In this document: positions 15,807 through 24,182 of the stretch, piece after piece
How the letters are laid out: each line of letters begins with the position of its first letter
Numbering within the stretch: position 1 is the first letter of the stretch
DNA from: Anaerolineae bacterium
Lineage (GTDB): Bacteria > Chloroflexota > Anaerolineae > Aggregatilineales > Phototrophicaceae
Assembly (NCBI GenBank): GCA_022843385.1
Contig: JALHNT010000006.1
Location: 1-34,094, forward strand
Length of the DNA stretch: 34,094 nt
Reading direction: 5' to 3'
Made by a program: the position numbers and the translations under genes
The notes under the pieces: generated by a model
Databases searched by the model: none
The model's input: only the letters and a program-made list of their open reading frames with translations
Told to the model about the DNA's origin: nothing

Positions 15807-16976
15807 ATGTCGAACGCCATCATCACTTACCTGCAAGAACAACTTCCCCACTTTCTGGCCGACCTTCAACAGCTTGTCAGCCTGGACTCGTATTCCTATG
15901 ACCGGGAAGATGTCAACCAGGTGGTGGACTGGGTGGAAAAGCGCGTACAGTCGATTGGTTTTCTGGTGCAGCGCTTCCCCAATGCCGACGCAGGTGATGA
16001 TCTCCTGGCAACCCGACGCGGCACTGGTCAGGGTCGGGTGCTGCTGCTGGGACATTCCGATACCGTCTTTCCGCGTGGGACCACGGCAGCGCGTCCGATG
16101 CGAATCGAAGGCGACGCCATTCTGGGGCCAGGCACAGCCGATATGAAGTCCGGCTATCTGGCTGGCATCTACGCCGCTCAGGCGCTCACCGCCCTGGGGA
16201 TGGACTCCTATGACCAACTGGGATTGCTCATCGTCTCCGATGAGGAGATCGACGAACGCCATGCCGTGCCACTCATCCGCCGCGTCTGCCGTGACTATGA
16301 CGCCGTGCTAACCCTTGAAGCCGCCCGCGCCAACGGTGATATCGTGACCACGCGCAAAGGCGTCTATGCGTTCCAGGCCGAAGCCTTCGGCAAAGCTGCC
16401 CATTCCGGCGTCGAACCGGAAAAAGGTCGCAATGCAATTGTGGCGCTGGCGCACATGATTATCCAGATCAACCAACTGAATGACCTGGAAAACGGCATCT
16501 CGCTCAATGTCGGGGTCATCGAAGGCGGGCGGCTGCGGAATATCGTGCCGGACTACGCGCGCATCCGCTTCGAAATGCGCGCCTTCACCCAGGAGGATCT
16601 GGATCGGGTGACACGGCAGATTATGGCGCTGTTCGAGCAGCAGCCCGTCCCCGGTGTGACCTTTCAGGTGACCTACGAACCCGGTATGCCACCGATGCCG
16701 CGCACCCCCGCCATTGCCCAACTGGAAGCGATGGCAATCCACATCGCCGACGAACTCGGTTTCCCGCTGAAAGGTGCAAAAACCGGTGGCGTAGCCGACG
16801 CCAACTATGTCGCCGCTGAAGGCATCCCGGTCTTAGATGGCCTGGGACCAATCGGGGGGTTGGATCATGGCCCGGATGAGTACATCCTCAAAGACAGCAT
16901 TGTGCCGCGCACAGCGCTGCTGGCACGGCTCATCCAATCTATCGGGGCTGATTCATCCTTGCATCGTTCCCATTGA
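15807..16976 (+). CDS. M20-family metallohydrolase, CPG2-like
   Basis: A 389-residue cytoplasmic zinc hydrolase. All catalytic positions are visible: H83 and D85 in LGHSDTVFP, bridging D112 in GTADMKSG, E146-E147 in SDEEID, E171, the dimerisation-domain H199 in AAHSG, and H354 in GLDHGPDEY. This pattern follows glucarboxypeptidase CPG2, which releases glutamate from amides. AAGGA precedes the ATG. It is divergent from the ligase by about 100 bases, so it may cleave the oxidised gamma-glutamyl product, the job done by PuuD in E. coli. That role is my inference; a general peptidase or deacylase is possible. Confidence 0.88.
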   Translation: MSNAIITYLQEQLPHFLADLQQLVSLDSYSYDREDVNQVVDWVEKRVQSIGFLVQRFPNADAGDDLLATRRGTGQGRVLLLGHSDTVFPRGTTAARPMRIEGDAILGPGTADMKSGYLAGIYAAQALTALGMDSYDQLGLLIVSDEEIDERHAVPLIRRVCRDYDAVLTLEAARANGDIVTTRKGVYAFQAEAFGKAAHSGVEPEKGRNAIVALAHMIIQINQLNDLENGISLNVGVIEGGRLRNIVPDYARIRFEMRAFTQEDLDRVTRQIMALFEQQPVPGVTFQVTYEPGMPPMPRTPAIAQLEAMAIHIADELGFPLKGAKTGGVADANYVAAEGIPVLDGLGPIGGLDHGPDEYILKDSIVPRTALLARLIQSIGADSSLHRSH

Positions 16977-17065
16977 CGACCATCACTCCCCTTTAATCCA
17001 GACTCGCGTGGCTGTCTGTTCTGCCTGCCTCGAGTGGGGACTTCTCTATTCGACAGCCTGAATAT

Positions 17066-17107
17066 TTCCACTTGTACTATTCCACAAGTGGAATATAATG
17101 AGTGGAA
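17066..17107. promoter_or_regulatory. Nested operator for the PadR regulator
   Basis: Four TTCCAC/GTGGAA half-sites at 17066-17071, 17080-17085, 17088-17093 and 17102-17107 are arranged exactly symmetrically about 17086.5. The inner pair extends to an 18-bp near-palindrome (17078-17095). The operator covers the promoter boxes completely, so binding would block RNA polymerase: autorepression by the gene downstream is likely. Confidence 0.65.
17072..17099 (+). promoter_or_regulatory. Promoter of the PadR-hydrolase operon
   Basis: TTGTAC (17072-17077), 16 bases, TATAAT (17094-17099). The -10 box is a perfect consensus and lies between two operator half-sites. The start would be near 17106, about 30 bases ahead of the PadR start codon. 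Confidence 0.65.
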
Positions 17108-17135
17108 CATCATCCTGTTTTGAGGCAGTATCAGC

Positions 17136-17687
17136 ATGTTGAAATATGTGCTGTTGGGCGCATTGGGTTATCAGCCATTGACCGGTTATCAACTCAAACA
17201 GTTTGTCGATCGCACGGCGCAACATTTCTGGTATGCCCAGACCAGCCAGATCTACCGCACGCTCGACTCGTTAAAACAAGAAGGATTGGTGACTTCCACG
17301 ATACAGGAACAGGAGTCGCGCCCGGATCGTCACATCTATCACATCACGTCAGCCGGTGAGGTCGATCTGCGGGAATGGCTGGCGCGTCCGATGACCGAGG
17401 TGGTACAGATCAAAGATGAACTGCTCGTTAGGCTGTTTTTCTCCGCCCAGCTCGATAAAGAAACCTTGCTGACGCAGCTCCGGTTGCAACGCGCCTTACA
17501 TCAGCAGCAGTTGAACTTCTACCGCACCGATGTAGTCGAACAGATTCGAACCAGCGTCGAAACACGGCCTGAACTGAAGCGCGATGCGCTGCTCTGGGAT
17601 GCAGCGCGTCGATCAGGCGAATTGGGAGAAATAGCTTATATCGAATGGTTGGATGAAACCATTCGCCGTATTGAAGATGAATTCTAG
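17136..17687 (+). CDS. PadR-family transcriptional regulator
   Basis: A 183-residue DNA-binding protein. The winged helix (1-85) shows LKYVLLGALGYQPLTGYQL, then QIYRTLDSLKQEGLV and the wing HIYHITSAGE. The C-terminal half (95-180) is the long helical dimerisation region typical of PadR/Vir_act_alpha_C proteins. PadR regulators usually repress and are released by small phenolic or drug-like molecules. It is followed after 14 bases by a CocE-like hydrolase, its probable target, and preceded by a nested operator overlapping its promoter. Confidence 0.93.
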   Translation: MLKYVLLGALGYQPLTGYQLKQFVDRTAQHFWYAQTSQIYRTLDSLKQEGLVTSTIQEQESRPDRHIYHITSAGEVDLREWLARPMTEVVQIKDELLVRLFFSAQLDKETLLTQLRLQRALHQQQLNFYRTDVVEQIRTSVETRPELKRDALLWDAARRSGELGEIAYIEWLDETIRRIEDEF

Positions 17688-17701
17688 AGTAAGGGAAAAC
17701 G

Positions 17702-19510
17702 ATGCCAAATCAGACATCCATTGCTGCGCTCTTCGCCTCAGTACCAGAGAAGCGTTATACCGGAGTCCAATCCAACTCTCAATACCACACCATGCGCGAC
17801 GGCACCCAGATCGCGGTCGATGTCATGCTGCCCGCAGATCGTAAGCCGGATAAACGTCTGCCTACCCTGATGATAATGGCGCGTTACTGGCGCAGCATGG
17901 AGCTGAGAGTTCCCGATCCGCCGAATCAGGCGCTGATCGGCCCGCGTGAACCCAGCGCCCCCTTCATGATCGCGCGCGGATTCGCATTCGTCGTGGTGGA
18001 CGGACGCGGCTCTGGTGCATCGACGGGCAGCAGTCTCCACCCCTGGAGTCCGGCGGAACTAGACGATTATGGTGAAGTCGCCAATTGGGTGATTGCGCAA
18101 CCCTGGAGCAATGGCAATGTGGGAGCCTATGGCATTTCATACGAAGGCGCAACAGCACAGCGCCTGGCCGCCTCAGGCGTCAAGGGAATAAAGGCGGTTG
18201 CGCCGCAGGAAATCGAATATGATGTTTATGCCGATATTGCCCTGCCTGGCGGCATCTTCAATCGAGCCTTCATCGAGGCATGGAATGAAAGCAACCGGCA
18301 GCTCGACCAGGGCAAAGCCTCCAGTCTTTTCCCCTGGACAGCCCGCCTATTCGTCAAGGGTGTGCGGCCCGTTGACTCAGATCGCAAGACCCGCGCCGTG
18401 TTGAAACAAGCCCTGCGCGATCATGCGGCCAATACAGATGTCTTCAGCGCGCTTTCGCAGATTACCTACCGCGATGACCCATTCGGCACGACCGGCGTGA
18501 CGCTGGATGATTTCAGCATCTTCCCGCATCAAGCAGCGATTGAAGATAGCCAGGCCGCCCTCTTCACCTGGGGTAGCTGGCTGGATGGTGCCAGCGCTGA
18601 GGCCGCGCTGCACAACTTCAACAGCTATAGCAATCCACAGATTACGGTGATCGGCGCATGGAAACATGAGATGAGCGCGCATGGCAGCCCTTATCAGCAG
18701 CCAAAGGCCAAACCTGACCCACTCCTCGAACAACAGTGGTCAGCGCTGGCACAGTTTTTTGACCAGACGCTTAACCATGACCAACCGCCTGTAGGCAAAC
18801 ACCTCTACTATTACACGCTAGGCGAAGAAACATGGAAACATACGGCCATTTTCCCCTTGCCGAACACTCGTAGCCAGACCTGGTATTTTCAGGAGAATGG
18901 TGGACTTGCTCCCCAGCAACCCCTGATTGAAAATGCCACTGATACGTATACTGTCGATTTCAAGGCGACTACCGGCAAGACCAATCGCTGGAACACCCAG
19001 ATGGCAAAACCGGTCATCTATCGGGATCGAGCCACAGAAGATCGCCGCTTACTGACCTACACTTCTGCACCCCTCGACCACGATACCGAGATCACTGGCT
19101 ATCCCATCGTGACCCTATATGTCGCGTCCAGCGAAGCCGATTGTGCCTTCTTCGTCTATCTCGAAGATGTGGATGAGCAAGGCAAAGTCCATTACATTAC
19201 GGAAGGGCAACTGCGGAGTATTCATCGGAGAATCGCCAGTGAACCCCCACCCTACTGGACCGGGATGCCGTATCACTCCTGTAAACGCGCCGATGCAGCA
19301 CCACTGCCTATTCAGGAAACAATCGCTGTGACATTCGGGTTGCAACCCACATCGGTTCTTTTCCGTCGTGGTCATCGCATTCGTGTCGCCATTGCCGGAG
19401 CCGATCACGACACTTTCGACCGCATTCCAGCGCAGGGAACGCCCATCTGGACAATCGGACGCAACCTGACTCACGCATCCAGTATCCAACTGCCCATCAT
19501 TGGCGATTGA
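17702..19510 (+). CDS. CocE/NonD-family alpha/beta hydrolase
   Basis: A 602-residue serine hydrolase of the X-Pro dipeptidyl-peptidase/cocaine-esterase family. The nucleophile S146 lies in GISYEG, with D295 in GSWLDG and H322 in GAWKH completing the triad. The oxyanion strand VVVDGRGSGAS is at 97-107. After residue 400 comes the beta-sandwich (jelly-roll) domain ending RRGHRIRVAIAGADHDTFDR. No signal peptide is seen, so it is likely cytoplasmic. It hydrolyses esters or amides; the substrate is unknown and may be the PadR inducer or a related compound. Confidence 0.9.
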   Translation: MPNQTSIAALFASVPEKRYTGVQSNSQYHTMRDGTQIAVDVMLPADRKPDKRLPTLMIMARYWRSMELRVPDPPNQALIGPREPSAPFMIARGFAFVVVDGRGSGASTGSSLHPWSPAELDDYGEVANWVIAQPWSNGNVGAYGISYEGATAQRLAASGVKGIKAVAPQEIEYDVYADIALPGGIFNRAFIEAWNESNRQLDQGKASSLFPWTARLFVKGVRPVDSDRKTRAVLKQALRDHAANTDVFSALSQITYRDDPFGTTGVTLDDFSIFPHQAAIEDSQAALFTWGSWLDGASAEAALHNFNSYSNPQITVIGAWKHEMSAHGSPYQQPKAKPDPLLEQQWSALAQFFDQTLNHDQPPVGKHLYYYTLGEETWKHTAIFPLPNTRSQTWYFQENGGLAPQQPLIENATDTYTVDFKATTGKTNRWNTQMAKPVIYRDRATEDRRLLTYTSAPLDHDTEITGYPIVTLYVASSEADCAFFVYLEDVDEQGKVHYITEGQLRSIHRRIASEPPPYWTGMPYHSCKRADAAPLPIQETIAVTFGLQPTSVLFRRGHRIRVAIAGADHDTFDRIPAQGTPIWTIGRNLTHASSIQLPIIGD

Positions 19511-19607
19511 CCAGATCACTCATCATGTCATCTCGCCATTGGAGAGCCTCTCGTTGAGAAGCGGAGTGGTTGACTTTGCAGAAGCCGTTGGGCGCTGGCA
19601 CTAAGCA

Positions 19608-19636
19608 TTGACGAACATCCCTCACGCGGCTAGAAT
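19608..19636 (+). promoter_or_regulatory. Promoter of the L25 gene
   Basis: TTGACG (19608-19613), 17 bases, TAGAAT (19631-19636): both boxes differ from consensus by one base and have ideal spacing. Start near 19643 gives a leader of about 95 bases with structure. Confidence 0.7.
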
Positions 19637-19675
19637 GCTACCATTCCGTCAACAGGTAAACTGCTTTCATGTGAA

Positions 19676-19723
19676 GTTGTCTGTATCCCGCCTTCGGGTC
19701 ACTGACAACGGGTAACTGACAAC
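19676..19723 (+). promoter_or_regulatory. Structured leader with a tandem 14-base repeat upstream of L25
   Basis: Two adjoining 14-base units, CGGGTCACTGACAA (19695-19708) and CGGGTAACTGACAA (19709-19722), differ by one base. GTTGTC at 19676-19681 can pair with the GACAAC of either unit, giving two alternative hairpins, and CCCG/CGGG can pair inside. The ribosome-binding site AAGGAG follows at once. A translation switch sensitive to L25 would fit, but is not shown. Confidence 0.45.
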
Positions 19724-19736
19724 AAGGAGTCCGATT

Positions 19737-20396
19737 GTGGCCGAGAATTTTGTGTTAGAAGTGCAACCGCGTTCGGTTGTAGGGAAGAAAGTCAGCCAGT
19801 TGCGTCGTCAGGGGCTGGTACCAGCCACGGTCTATGGACCGAAGGTCGAGCCGATCAGCATCCAGATCCCCTATCGCCCGCTGCAATTGATGCTCCTCAA
19901 GGCAGGCGGCACCAATCTGATCGAACTGGACATGGAGGGCAAGAAGACTCCGGTACTGGCTCGTGAAGTCCAGCGCGATTTCATGCGTCAGGACATCATG
20001 CATGTCGATTTCTTCGCCCTCAACATGAGCGAAAAAGTCACCATCGACGTGCCGATCCACTTCATCAATGAAAGCCCGGCCGTCGCCGCCAAGCTCGGCG
20101 TCCTCATCACCGGCCCAACCGTTCTGACCATCGAGACCCTCCCCAGCCAGCTCATCAGCGTGATCGAAGTCGATCTCGCACTGCTCAAGAACGTGGGCGA
20201 TTCGGTTCATGTGCGCGATCTGAAGCTCGGTTCGGAAATCACCCTGCTCAATGACCCCGATGAAATGATTGGCCGTATCAGCCAGACATCAGCGGCCCGC
20301 AGCGCTGAAGCTGAAGATCTGGAAGCAGGCGATGCCAGCCCGGCAGAAGTCGAGATCATCAAGAAGGGCAAGGCTGACGAGGAAGAAGAAGCCTAA
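19737..20396 (+). CDS. rplY: 50S ribosomal protein L25 (TL5/CTC type)
   Basis: A 219-residue ribosomal protein that binds 5S rRNA. It starts at GTG 19737 after AAGGAG. The N-terminal domain (about 1-95) has the family look: RSVVGKKVSQLRRQGLVPATVYG, then REVQRDFMRQDIMHVDFF. The C-terminal TL5/CTC beta domain (about 98-185) includes VPIHFINESPAV, GVLI and LPSQLISVIEVDL. An acidic tail ends the protein. CTC-type L25 is longer than the single-domain E. coli form and is common outside Proteobacteria. It has its own promoter and terminator and is convergent with gyrA. Confidence 0.95.
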   Translation: MAENFVLEVQPRSVVGKKVSQLRRQGLVPATVYGPKVEPISIQIPYRPLQLMLLKAGGTNLIELDMEGKKTPVLAREVQRDFMRQDIMHVDFFALNMSEKVTIDVPIHFINESPAVAAKLGVLITGPTVLTIETLPSQLISVIEVDLALLKNVGDSVHVRDLKLGSEITLLNDPDEMIGRISQTSAARSAEAEDLEAGDASPAEVEIIKKGKADEEEEA

Positions 20397-20420
20397 CTTC
20401 GGCGTCTCTATCTCCAATCA

Positions 20421-20451
20421 AAAGAGCGTACTGATCGAGTACGCTCTTTTT
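20421..20451. terminator. Bidirectional terminator between L25 and gyrA
   Basis: A perfect 12-bp stem (20421-20432 with 20438-20449), a 5-base loop and T runs on both strands (TTTTT on plus, TTTT on minus) separate the convergent genes. Confidence 0.93.
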
Positions 20452-20476
20452 GTTTCATCCGTGATTGAGGCAGGGT

Positions 20477-23002
20477 TCAGCTAGCCGGCGTTTCCCCGCC
20501 AGTCGCATCCGTATTCGCGCCCTCACCATCGGCGCTGCCGTTGCCCTCGCCATTGCTGTTCTCAGTGCCATCGCTGCTCATAATGGCGATGCCGACGATC
20601 TCATCGGTATTTTCCAGATTCATCAGGCGAACGCCCTGTGTGCTGCGCCCGGTTTCACGGATTTCATACAGGCGCGTCCGCAGCACCACACCGTTGCGCG
20701 TGATGAGCATGATGTCATCGCTGGCATTGATACAGCGCATCGCCACAATGGCACCGGTCTTGTCGTTACGCGCCAGGGTGCGGATGCCCATGCCATAACG
20801 CCCCTGCTGCTTATACTCGCTTAGTTCGGTGCGCTTGCCATAACCGTTGCGCGTCACCACCAGCATATGCGAGTGGGCTTCCTGATCGATCACATCCATG
20901 CCCGCGATGAAATCATCATCCAGCTTGATAGCATGGACACCGGCAGCCGGACGCCCCATCACGCGAACATGCGACTCGTGGAAGCGAATGCTTTGCCCCT
21001 GCTCGGTCACGACGATCACATCCTGGTCGCCATCGGAATACTTCACCCAGCCCAGATAATCGCCATCTTCCAGGCTCATTGCGATCAATCCGCTGGGACG
21101 AACCGCGGCGAATTCATCGAGCGTCACTCGCTTGATGCGCCCCTTGCGCGTCGCCATGACGAAGTGACCATCGATCTCAAAGTTGGGTACGGGCAGCAGC
21201 GCCGTGACGTGTTCATCCGGTTCCAGATTCAGCACGGTATGGATCATCGAACCCTTGTTGGCGCGCCCGGCTTCCGGCACCCGATACGCCCGCTCGGAAT
21301 AGACCTTACCCTTATCGCTGAAGAACAGGATGTAATCCAGGCTGTTGCAGGCGAAGATATCCAGCAGGACATCCTCCTCTTTTGTCTGCATCCCAGTCAC
21401 GCCCTTGCCACCGCGCCGCTGCGCCCGGTAAGCGCTGGCCGGGACGCGCTTGATATAGCCACGACTGGTCAGCGAGATGACGACCTCTTCTTCGCGCACC
21501 AGATCGGACTCTTCAAAGTCGGTGATGACGCCGAAGAGGATTTCGGTGCGCCGGTCATCGCCATAATCCTTCGCCAGTTCGTTGACGTCCTCGCGGATCA
21601 GCGCCAGGATTTTCTCCGGCGACGCCAGCAGATCTTCCAGAAAGGCGATGCGTGTCATCACCTCGTTGTATTCATCCTGAATCTTCTGCCGTTCCAGCGC
21701 GGCCAACCGGCGCAATTGCATCTCCAGAATGGCCGAGGCCTGGGCTTCGCTCAGATCAAACCGCGACACCAACTGGCTGCGGGCATCATCGGCGTCCTGA
21801 GCCGCGCGAATGGTCTGGATGATGGCGTCCAGGCTGGAGAGCGCCTTCAGCAGCCCTTCGAGGATGTGGGCGCGCGCCCGCATCTTTTGCAGCTCGAACT
21901 CAGACCGCCGGACAATCACCTCATAGCGATGTTCGACGTAGATTTGCAGCGCCCGGCGCAGGCTGAGGTTGCGCGGCTCATTATTGACCAGCGCCAGCAT
22001 CTGAATGCTGAAGGTCGTCTGCAACTGGGTATATTTGAAAAGCTGATTCAGCACCGTCTTGGGCTGGGCACCATACTTCAACTCGACCACCAGGCGCATC
22101 CCATGTCGATCCGACTCATCGCGCAGGTCAGCGATGTGCTGCAAGCGGCCATCGCGCACCAGTTCCACAATACGCTCGATGATCAGCGTCTTGCTGACTT
22201 GATAGGGAATGGAGGTGAAGACAATACGGAAGCGATCATTCTTGGCTTCTTCGATCTCAGCCTTGGCCCGCATCACCACCCGCCCCTTGCCGGTGGCGTA
22301 GGCTTCCTTCAGTTCGTCGCCCACCACAATCTGCCCATAGGTCGGGAAGTCCGGTCCATGCACAAACTGCATCAGTTCATCAACCGTGATGTCTTCGACA
22401 CGATGATAATTATCGATCAGGTAGGTGATGGCCTGCGTCAGCTCACGCAGATTATGCGGCGGAATGCTGGTCGCCATACCGACAGCGATGCCACTGGTGC
22501 CGTTCAGCAGCAGATTGGGCAGCCGGGCCGGCAGCACTGCCGGTTCCTGCGTCGTACCATCGTAGTTGTCGACGAAATCGACAGTGTTCATATTCAGATC
22601 GACCAGCAGTTCTTCCGCCAGATGATCGAGCCGCGCCTCGGTGTAACGCATGGCCGCCGGACTATCGCCATCGACGCTGCCGAAGTTACCCTGTCCATCG
22701 ACCAGCGGGTAGCGCAGCGAGAAGTCCTGCGCCATACGCGCCATCGCATCATACACCGCGCTGTCACCATGCGGGTGATACTTACCCAGCACATCGCCGA
22801 CGATACGGGCGCTCTTCTTGTAGGCGGTGTTGGCGCGGATGCCCATGTCGAACATGGCATACAGAATACGGCGATGAACCGGCTTCAGCCCATCCCGCGC
22901 ATCCGGCAGCGCCCGCGCTACGATCACGCTCATGGCGTAATCCAGGTAACTGCCGCGCATTTCTTCGTTTATATTGACCGGTCGAATTTGACCAACGTCC
23001 AT
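20477..23002 (-). CDS. gyrA: DNA gyrase subunit A
   Basis: An 841-residue type II topoisomerase subunit. The ATG at 23002 follows GGGAGA and gives the standard N-terminus ([20 protein letters not shown]). The catalytic tyrosine is Y120 in AAMRYTEAR. The quinolone region reads [14 protein letters not shown] with S81 and D85, the sensitive-type residues. The GyrA box QRRGGKG at 528-534 marks it as gyrase rather than topoisomerase IV, and the six-bladed C-terminal domain follows. It ends in a glycine/acid-rich tail. gyrB is not next to it. A hairpin sits in the leader. Confidence 0.97.
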   Translation of the reverse strand: MDVGQIRPVNINEEMRGSYLDYAMSVIVARALPDARDGLKPVHRRILYAMFDMGIRANTAYKKSARIVGDVLGKYHPHGDSAVYDAMARMAQDFSLRYPLVDGQGNFGSVDGDSPAAMRYTEARLDHLAEELLVDLNMNTVDFVDNYDGTTQEPAVLPARLPNLLLNGTSGIAVGMATSIPPHNLRELTQAITYLIDNYHRVEDITVDELMQFVHGPDFPTYGQIVVGDELKEAYATGKGRVVMRAKAEIEEAKNDRFRIVFTSIPYQVSKTLIIERIVELVRDGRLQHIADLRDESDRHGMRLVVELKYGAQPKTVLNQLFKYTQLQTTFSIQMLALVNNEPRNLSLRRALQIYVEHRYEVIVRRSEFELQKMRARAHILEGLLKALSSLDAIIQTIRAAQDADDARSQLVSRFDLSEAQASAILEMQLRRLAALERQKIQDEYNEVMTRIAFLEDLLASPEKILALIREDVNELAKDYGDDRRTEILFGVITDFEESDLVREEEVVISLTSRGYIKRVPASAYRAQRRGGKGVTGMQTKEEDVLLDIFACNSLDYILFFSDKGKVYSERAYRVPEAGRANKGSMIHTVLNLEPDEHVTALLPVPNFEIDGHFVMATRKGRIKRVTLDEFAAVRPSGLIAMSLEDGDYLGWVKYSDGDQDVIVVTEQGQSIRFHESHVRVMGRPAAGVHAIKLDDDFIAGMDVIDQEAHSHMLVVTRNGYGKRTELSEYKQQGRYGMGIRTLARNDKTGAIVAMRCINASDDIMLITRNGVVLRTRLYEIRETGRSTQGVRLMNLENTDEIVGIAIMSSDGTENSNGEGNGSADGEGANTDATGGETPAS

Positions 23003-23062
23003 TGCATTCTCCCTGAGTCTAACGGTCTCGCTTGGAACGGCTGTGTTCCGCACCATGAATCG

Positions 23063-23097
23063 CGATGGGCGAAGTCATATCGCAGACTCGCCCATCG
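23063..23097 (-). other. Strong hairpin in the gyrA 5' leader
   Basis: CGATGGGCGA (23063-23072) pairs perfectly with TCGCCCATCG (23088-23097). GTC/GAC extends the stem past a single bulged base, leaving an 8-base loop. It lies about 60 bases upstream of the gyrA start, inside the leader expected from TATAAT at 23179-23174. No T run follows, so it is more likely an mRNA structure or a regulatory site than a terminator. Confidence 0.55.
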
Positions 23098-23241
23098 GTT
23101 ATCGCAACTTCGATTGATTTATCCCAACTGTCCACCCAACATCAACCGCACTGGTGTCTCACAATAATCATGAATTATACATCAAAAAACCATGAAAAGC
23201 GAATGACAGCATCGTATGTATCCCAAATGGTAAGAGTCATA

Positions 23242-23258
23242 TCCCAAAAAGATTGGGA
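23242..23258. promoter_or_regulatory. TCCCAA inverted repeat upstream of the TPR lipoprotein
   Basis: TCCCAA, five bases, TTGGGA. Another ATCCCAAA copy begins 21 bases to the left (23220), two helical turns away, and ATCCCAA occurs again at about 23121. This spacing suggests a regulator site, unidentified. Confidence 0.35.
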
Positions 23259-23317
23259 AATCCAACATGCTCCCTATCAGATGTTGTAAAATGTGGGAAA
23301 CCGACCAAAGGGAGATG

Positions 23318-23767
23318 ATGCTTCACCTGCGCCTCAGTCTTGTTCTGTTCCTGATGATCTTGAGCGCTTGCACCCCACCGGCGTCGTGGCAGGTCACGAT
23401 CCTCGCGGTCAGCGCTCAGGCTCATGCCCAGCGGGGACAATACGATCAGGCCATTGCGGATCTGGACTCCGCTATTGAGCTGATGCCGAACAGCCCTGCC
23501 CTTTACATTCAGCGTGGTCAGATGCACGTTTATCTGTACCAGTGGGATCGAGCGCTGGCGGAATATCAACAGGCCATCACGCTCGACCCCCTGATGAGCG
23601 AGGCTTACTACTACCGCGCCATCCTCTATGCCACCCGCAACGAACCGGCGCTGGCCCTAGCCGACTTCGAGCGCTATCTTTCGCTGGAACCCAGCGGCGT
23701 CTACGCCGAACAGTCCCGTGAGTTCATCCGCATCATTCAGGCGCAGCAGGACGCGCTCGGCAATTGA
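23318..23767 (+). CDS. TPR-repeat lipoprotein
   Basis: A 149-residue exported protein. The start (ATG 23315 or 23318 after AAGGGAG) leads a short hydrophobic signal ending MILSAC, a lipobox with C18, so it is lipid-anchored. About three tetratricopeptide repeats follow (AHAQRGQYDQAIADLDSAIE, IQRGQMHVYLYQWDRALAEY, YRAILYATRNEPALALADFE). TPRs mediate protein contacts at the cell surface. No partner is apparent nearby. Confidence 0.85.
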   Translation: MLHLRLSLVLFLMILSACTPPASWQVTILAVSAQAHAQRGQYDQAIADLDSAIELMPNSPALYIQRGQMHVYLYQWDRALAEYQQAITLDPLMSEAYYYRAILYATRNEPALALADFERYLSLEPSGVYAEQSREFIRIIQAQQDALGN

Positions 23768-23838
23768 GGCTGTATTGATCGTCGAATCAATTGAACATCA
23801 TGTCCAGAATAGAAATCACACCCCCCGCGATTGGGGAC

Positions 23839-23868
23839 TTGACAGGAATAGACTTTTTGTTCTATCAT
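23839..23868 (+). promoter_or_regulatory. Strong orphan promoter
   Basis: A perfect TTGACA (23839-23844), 18 bases, TATCAT (23863-23868). The first obvious start codon with a good product downstream is over 300 bases away. Confidence 0.55.
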
Positions 23869-24169
23869 ATCCGTGTGGGTCATGGCATCATTTCCCCGTG
23901 CAACTTAACAAGCGCATCTTTCTAATAACTGTTGACTATCGACTATCGACTGATTCACAAACTGCAAGAAAAAGTAGTGCAGAATGTGACGCATTTGCAG
24001 AAAAATACCTCGGATTACAGCCAGTGATTCTGATAGATTGTCGCGCGGTAGTGCGTAAAAAAGCCCTTTCACTGGCGTGAAATAGCAAAAGCAGCAGCAA
24101 ACACCCTGTGCCATTTCTGCCAATGTCCCAATCCTCGATCTCCTGTAATGCCGGCGTAAGAATCCAGAC

Positions 24170-24175
24170 TATACT
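24170..24175 (+). promoter_or_regulatory. -10 box next to the response regulator start
   Basis: TATACT ends 7 bases before the ATG at 24183, and no ribosome-binding site precedes that ATG. Transcription from this box would begin at or next to the start codon, giving a leaderless mRNA. No clear -35 box is seen. Confidence 0.3.
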
Positions 24176-24182
24176 GATACCT

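Larger units (their letters stand above)
23003..23317. other. Intergenic region with gyrA promoter, leader hairpin and TCCCAA repeats
   Basis: This 315-base region between the divergent gyrA and TPR lipoprotein genes holds no convincing gene. It contains a minus-strand TATAAT (23179-23174) for gyrA, a strong hairpin in the gyrA leader, and an inverted repeat with further TCCCAA copies towards the lipoprotein gene. A TAAAAT at 23287-23292 could be the -10 box for the lipoprotein. Confidence 0.5.
23768..24182. other. Intergenic region with an orphan promoter, possible small RNA
   Basis: These 415 bases lie between the TPR lipoprotein and the response regulator. A near-consensus promoter (23839-23868) points right but no gene with a ribosome-binding site follows. 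A 7-base tandem (GACTATC twice then GACT, starting near 23934) and a small hairpin TTTCAC-TGGC-GTGAAA near 24067-24082 follow. It may be a noncoding transcript or a long leader of the two-component operon. Confidence 0.4.

Noticed and set aside
20867..23167. Open frame of about 766 codons on the strand opposite gyrA
   Set aside because: It is the antisense of gyrA; the product is histidine/glutamine-rich with no domain and no ribosome-binding site, a result of codon bias.
23718..24080. Open frame of 120 codons downstream of the lipoprotein gene
   Set aside because: It starts inside the lipoprotein gene, has no ribosome-binding site, and its composition is unlike a protein.
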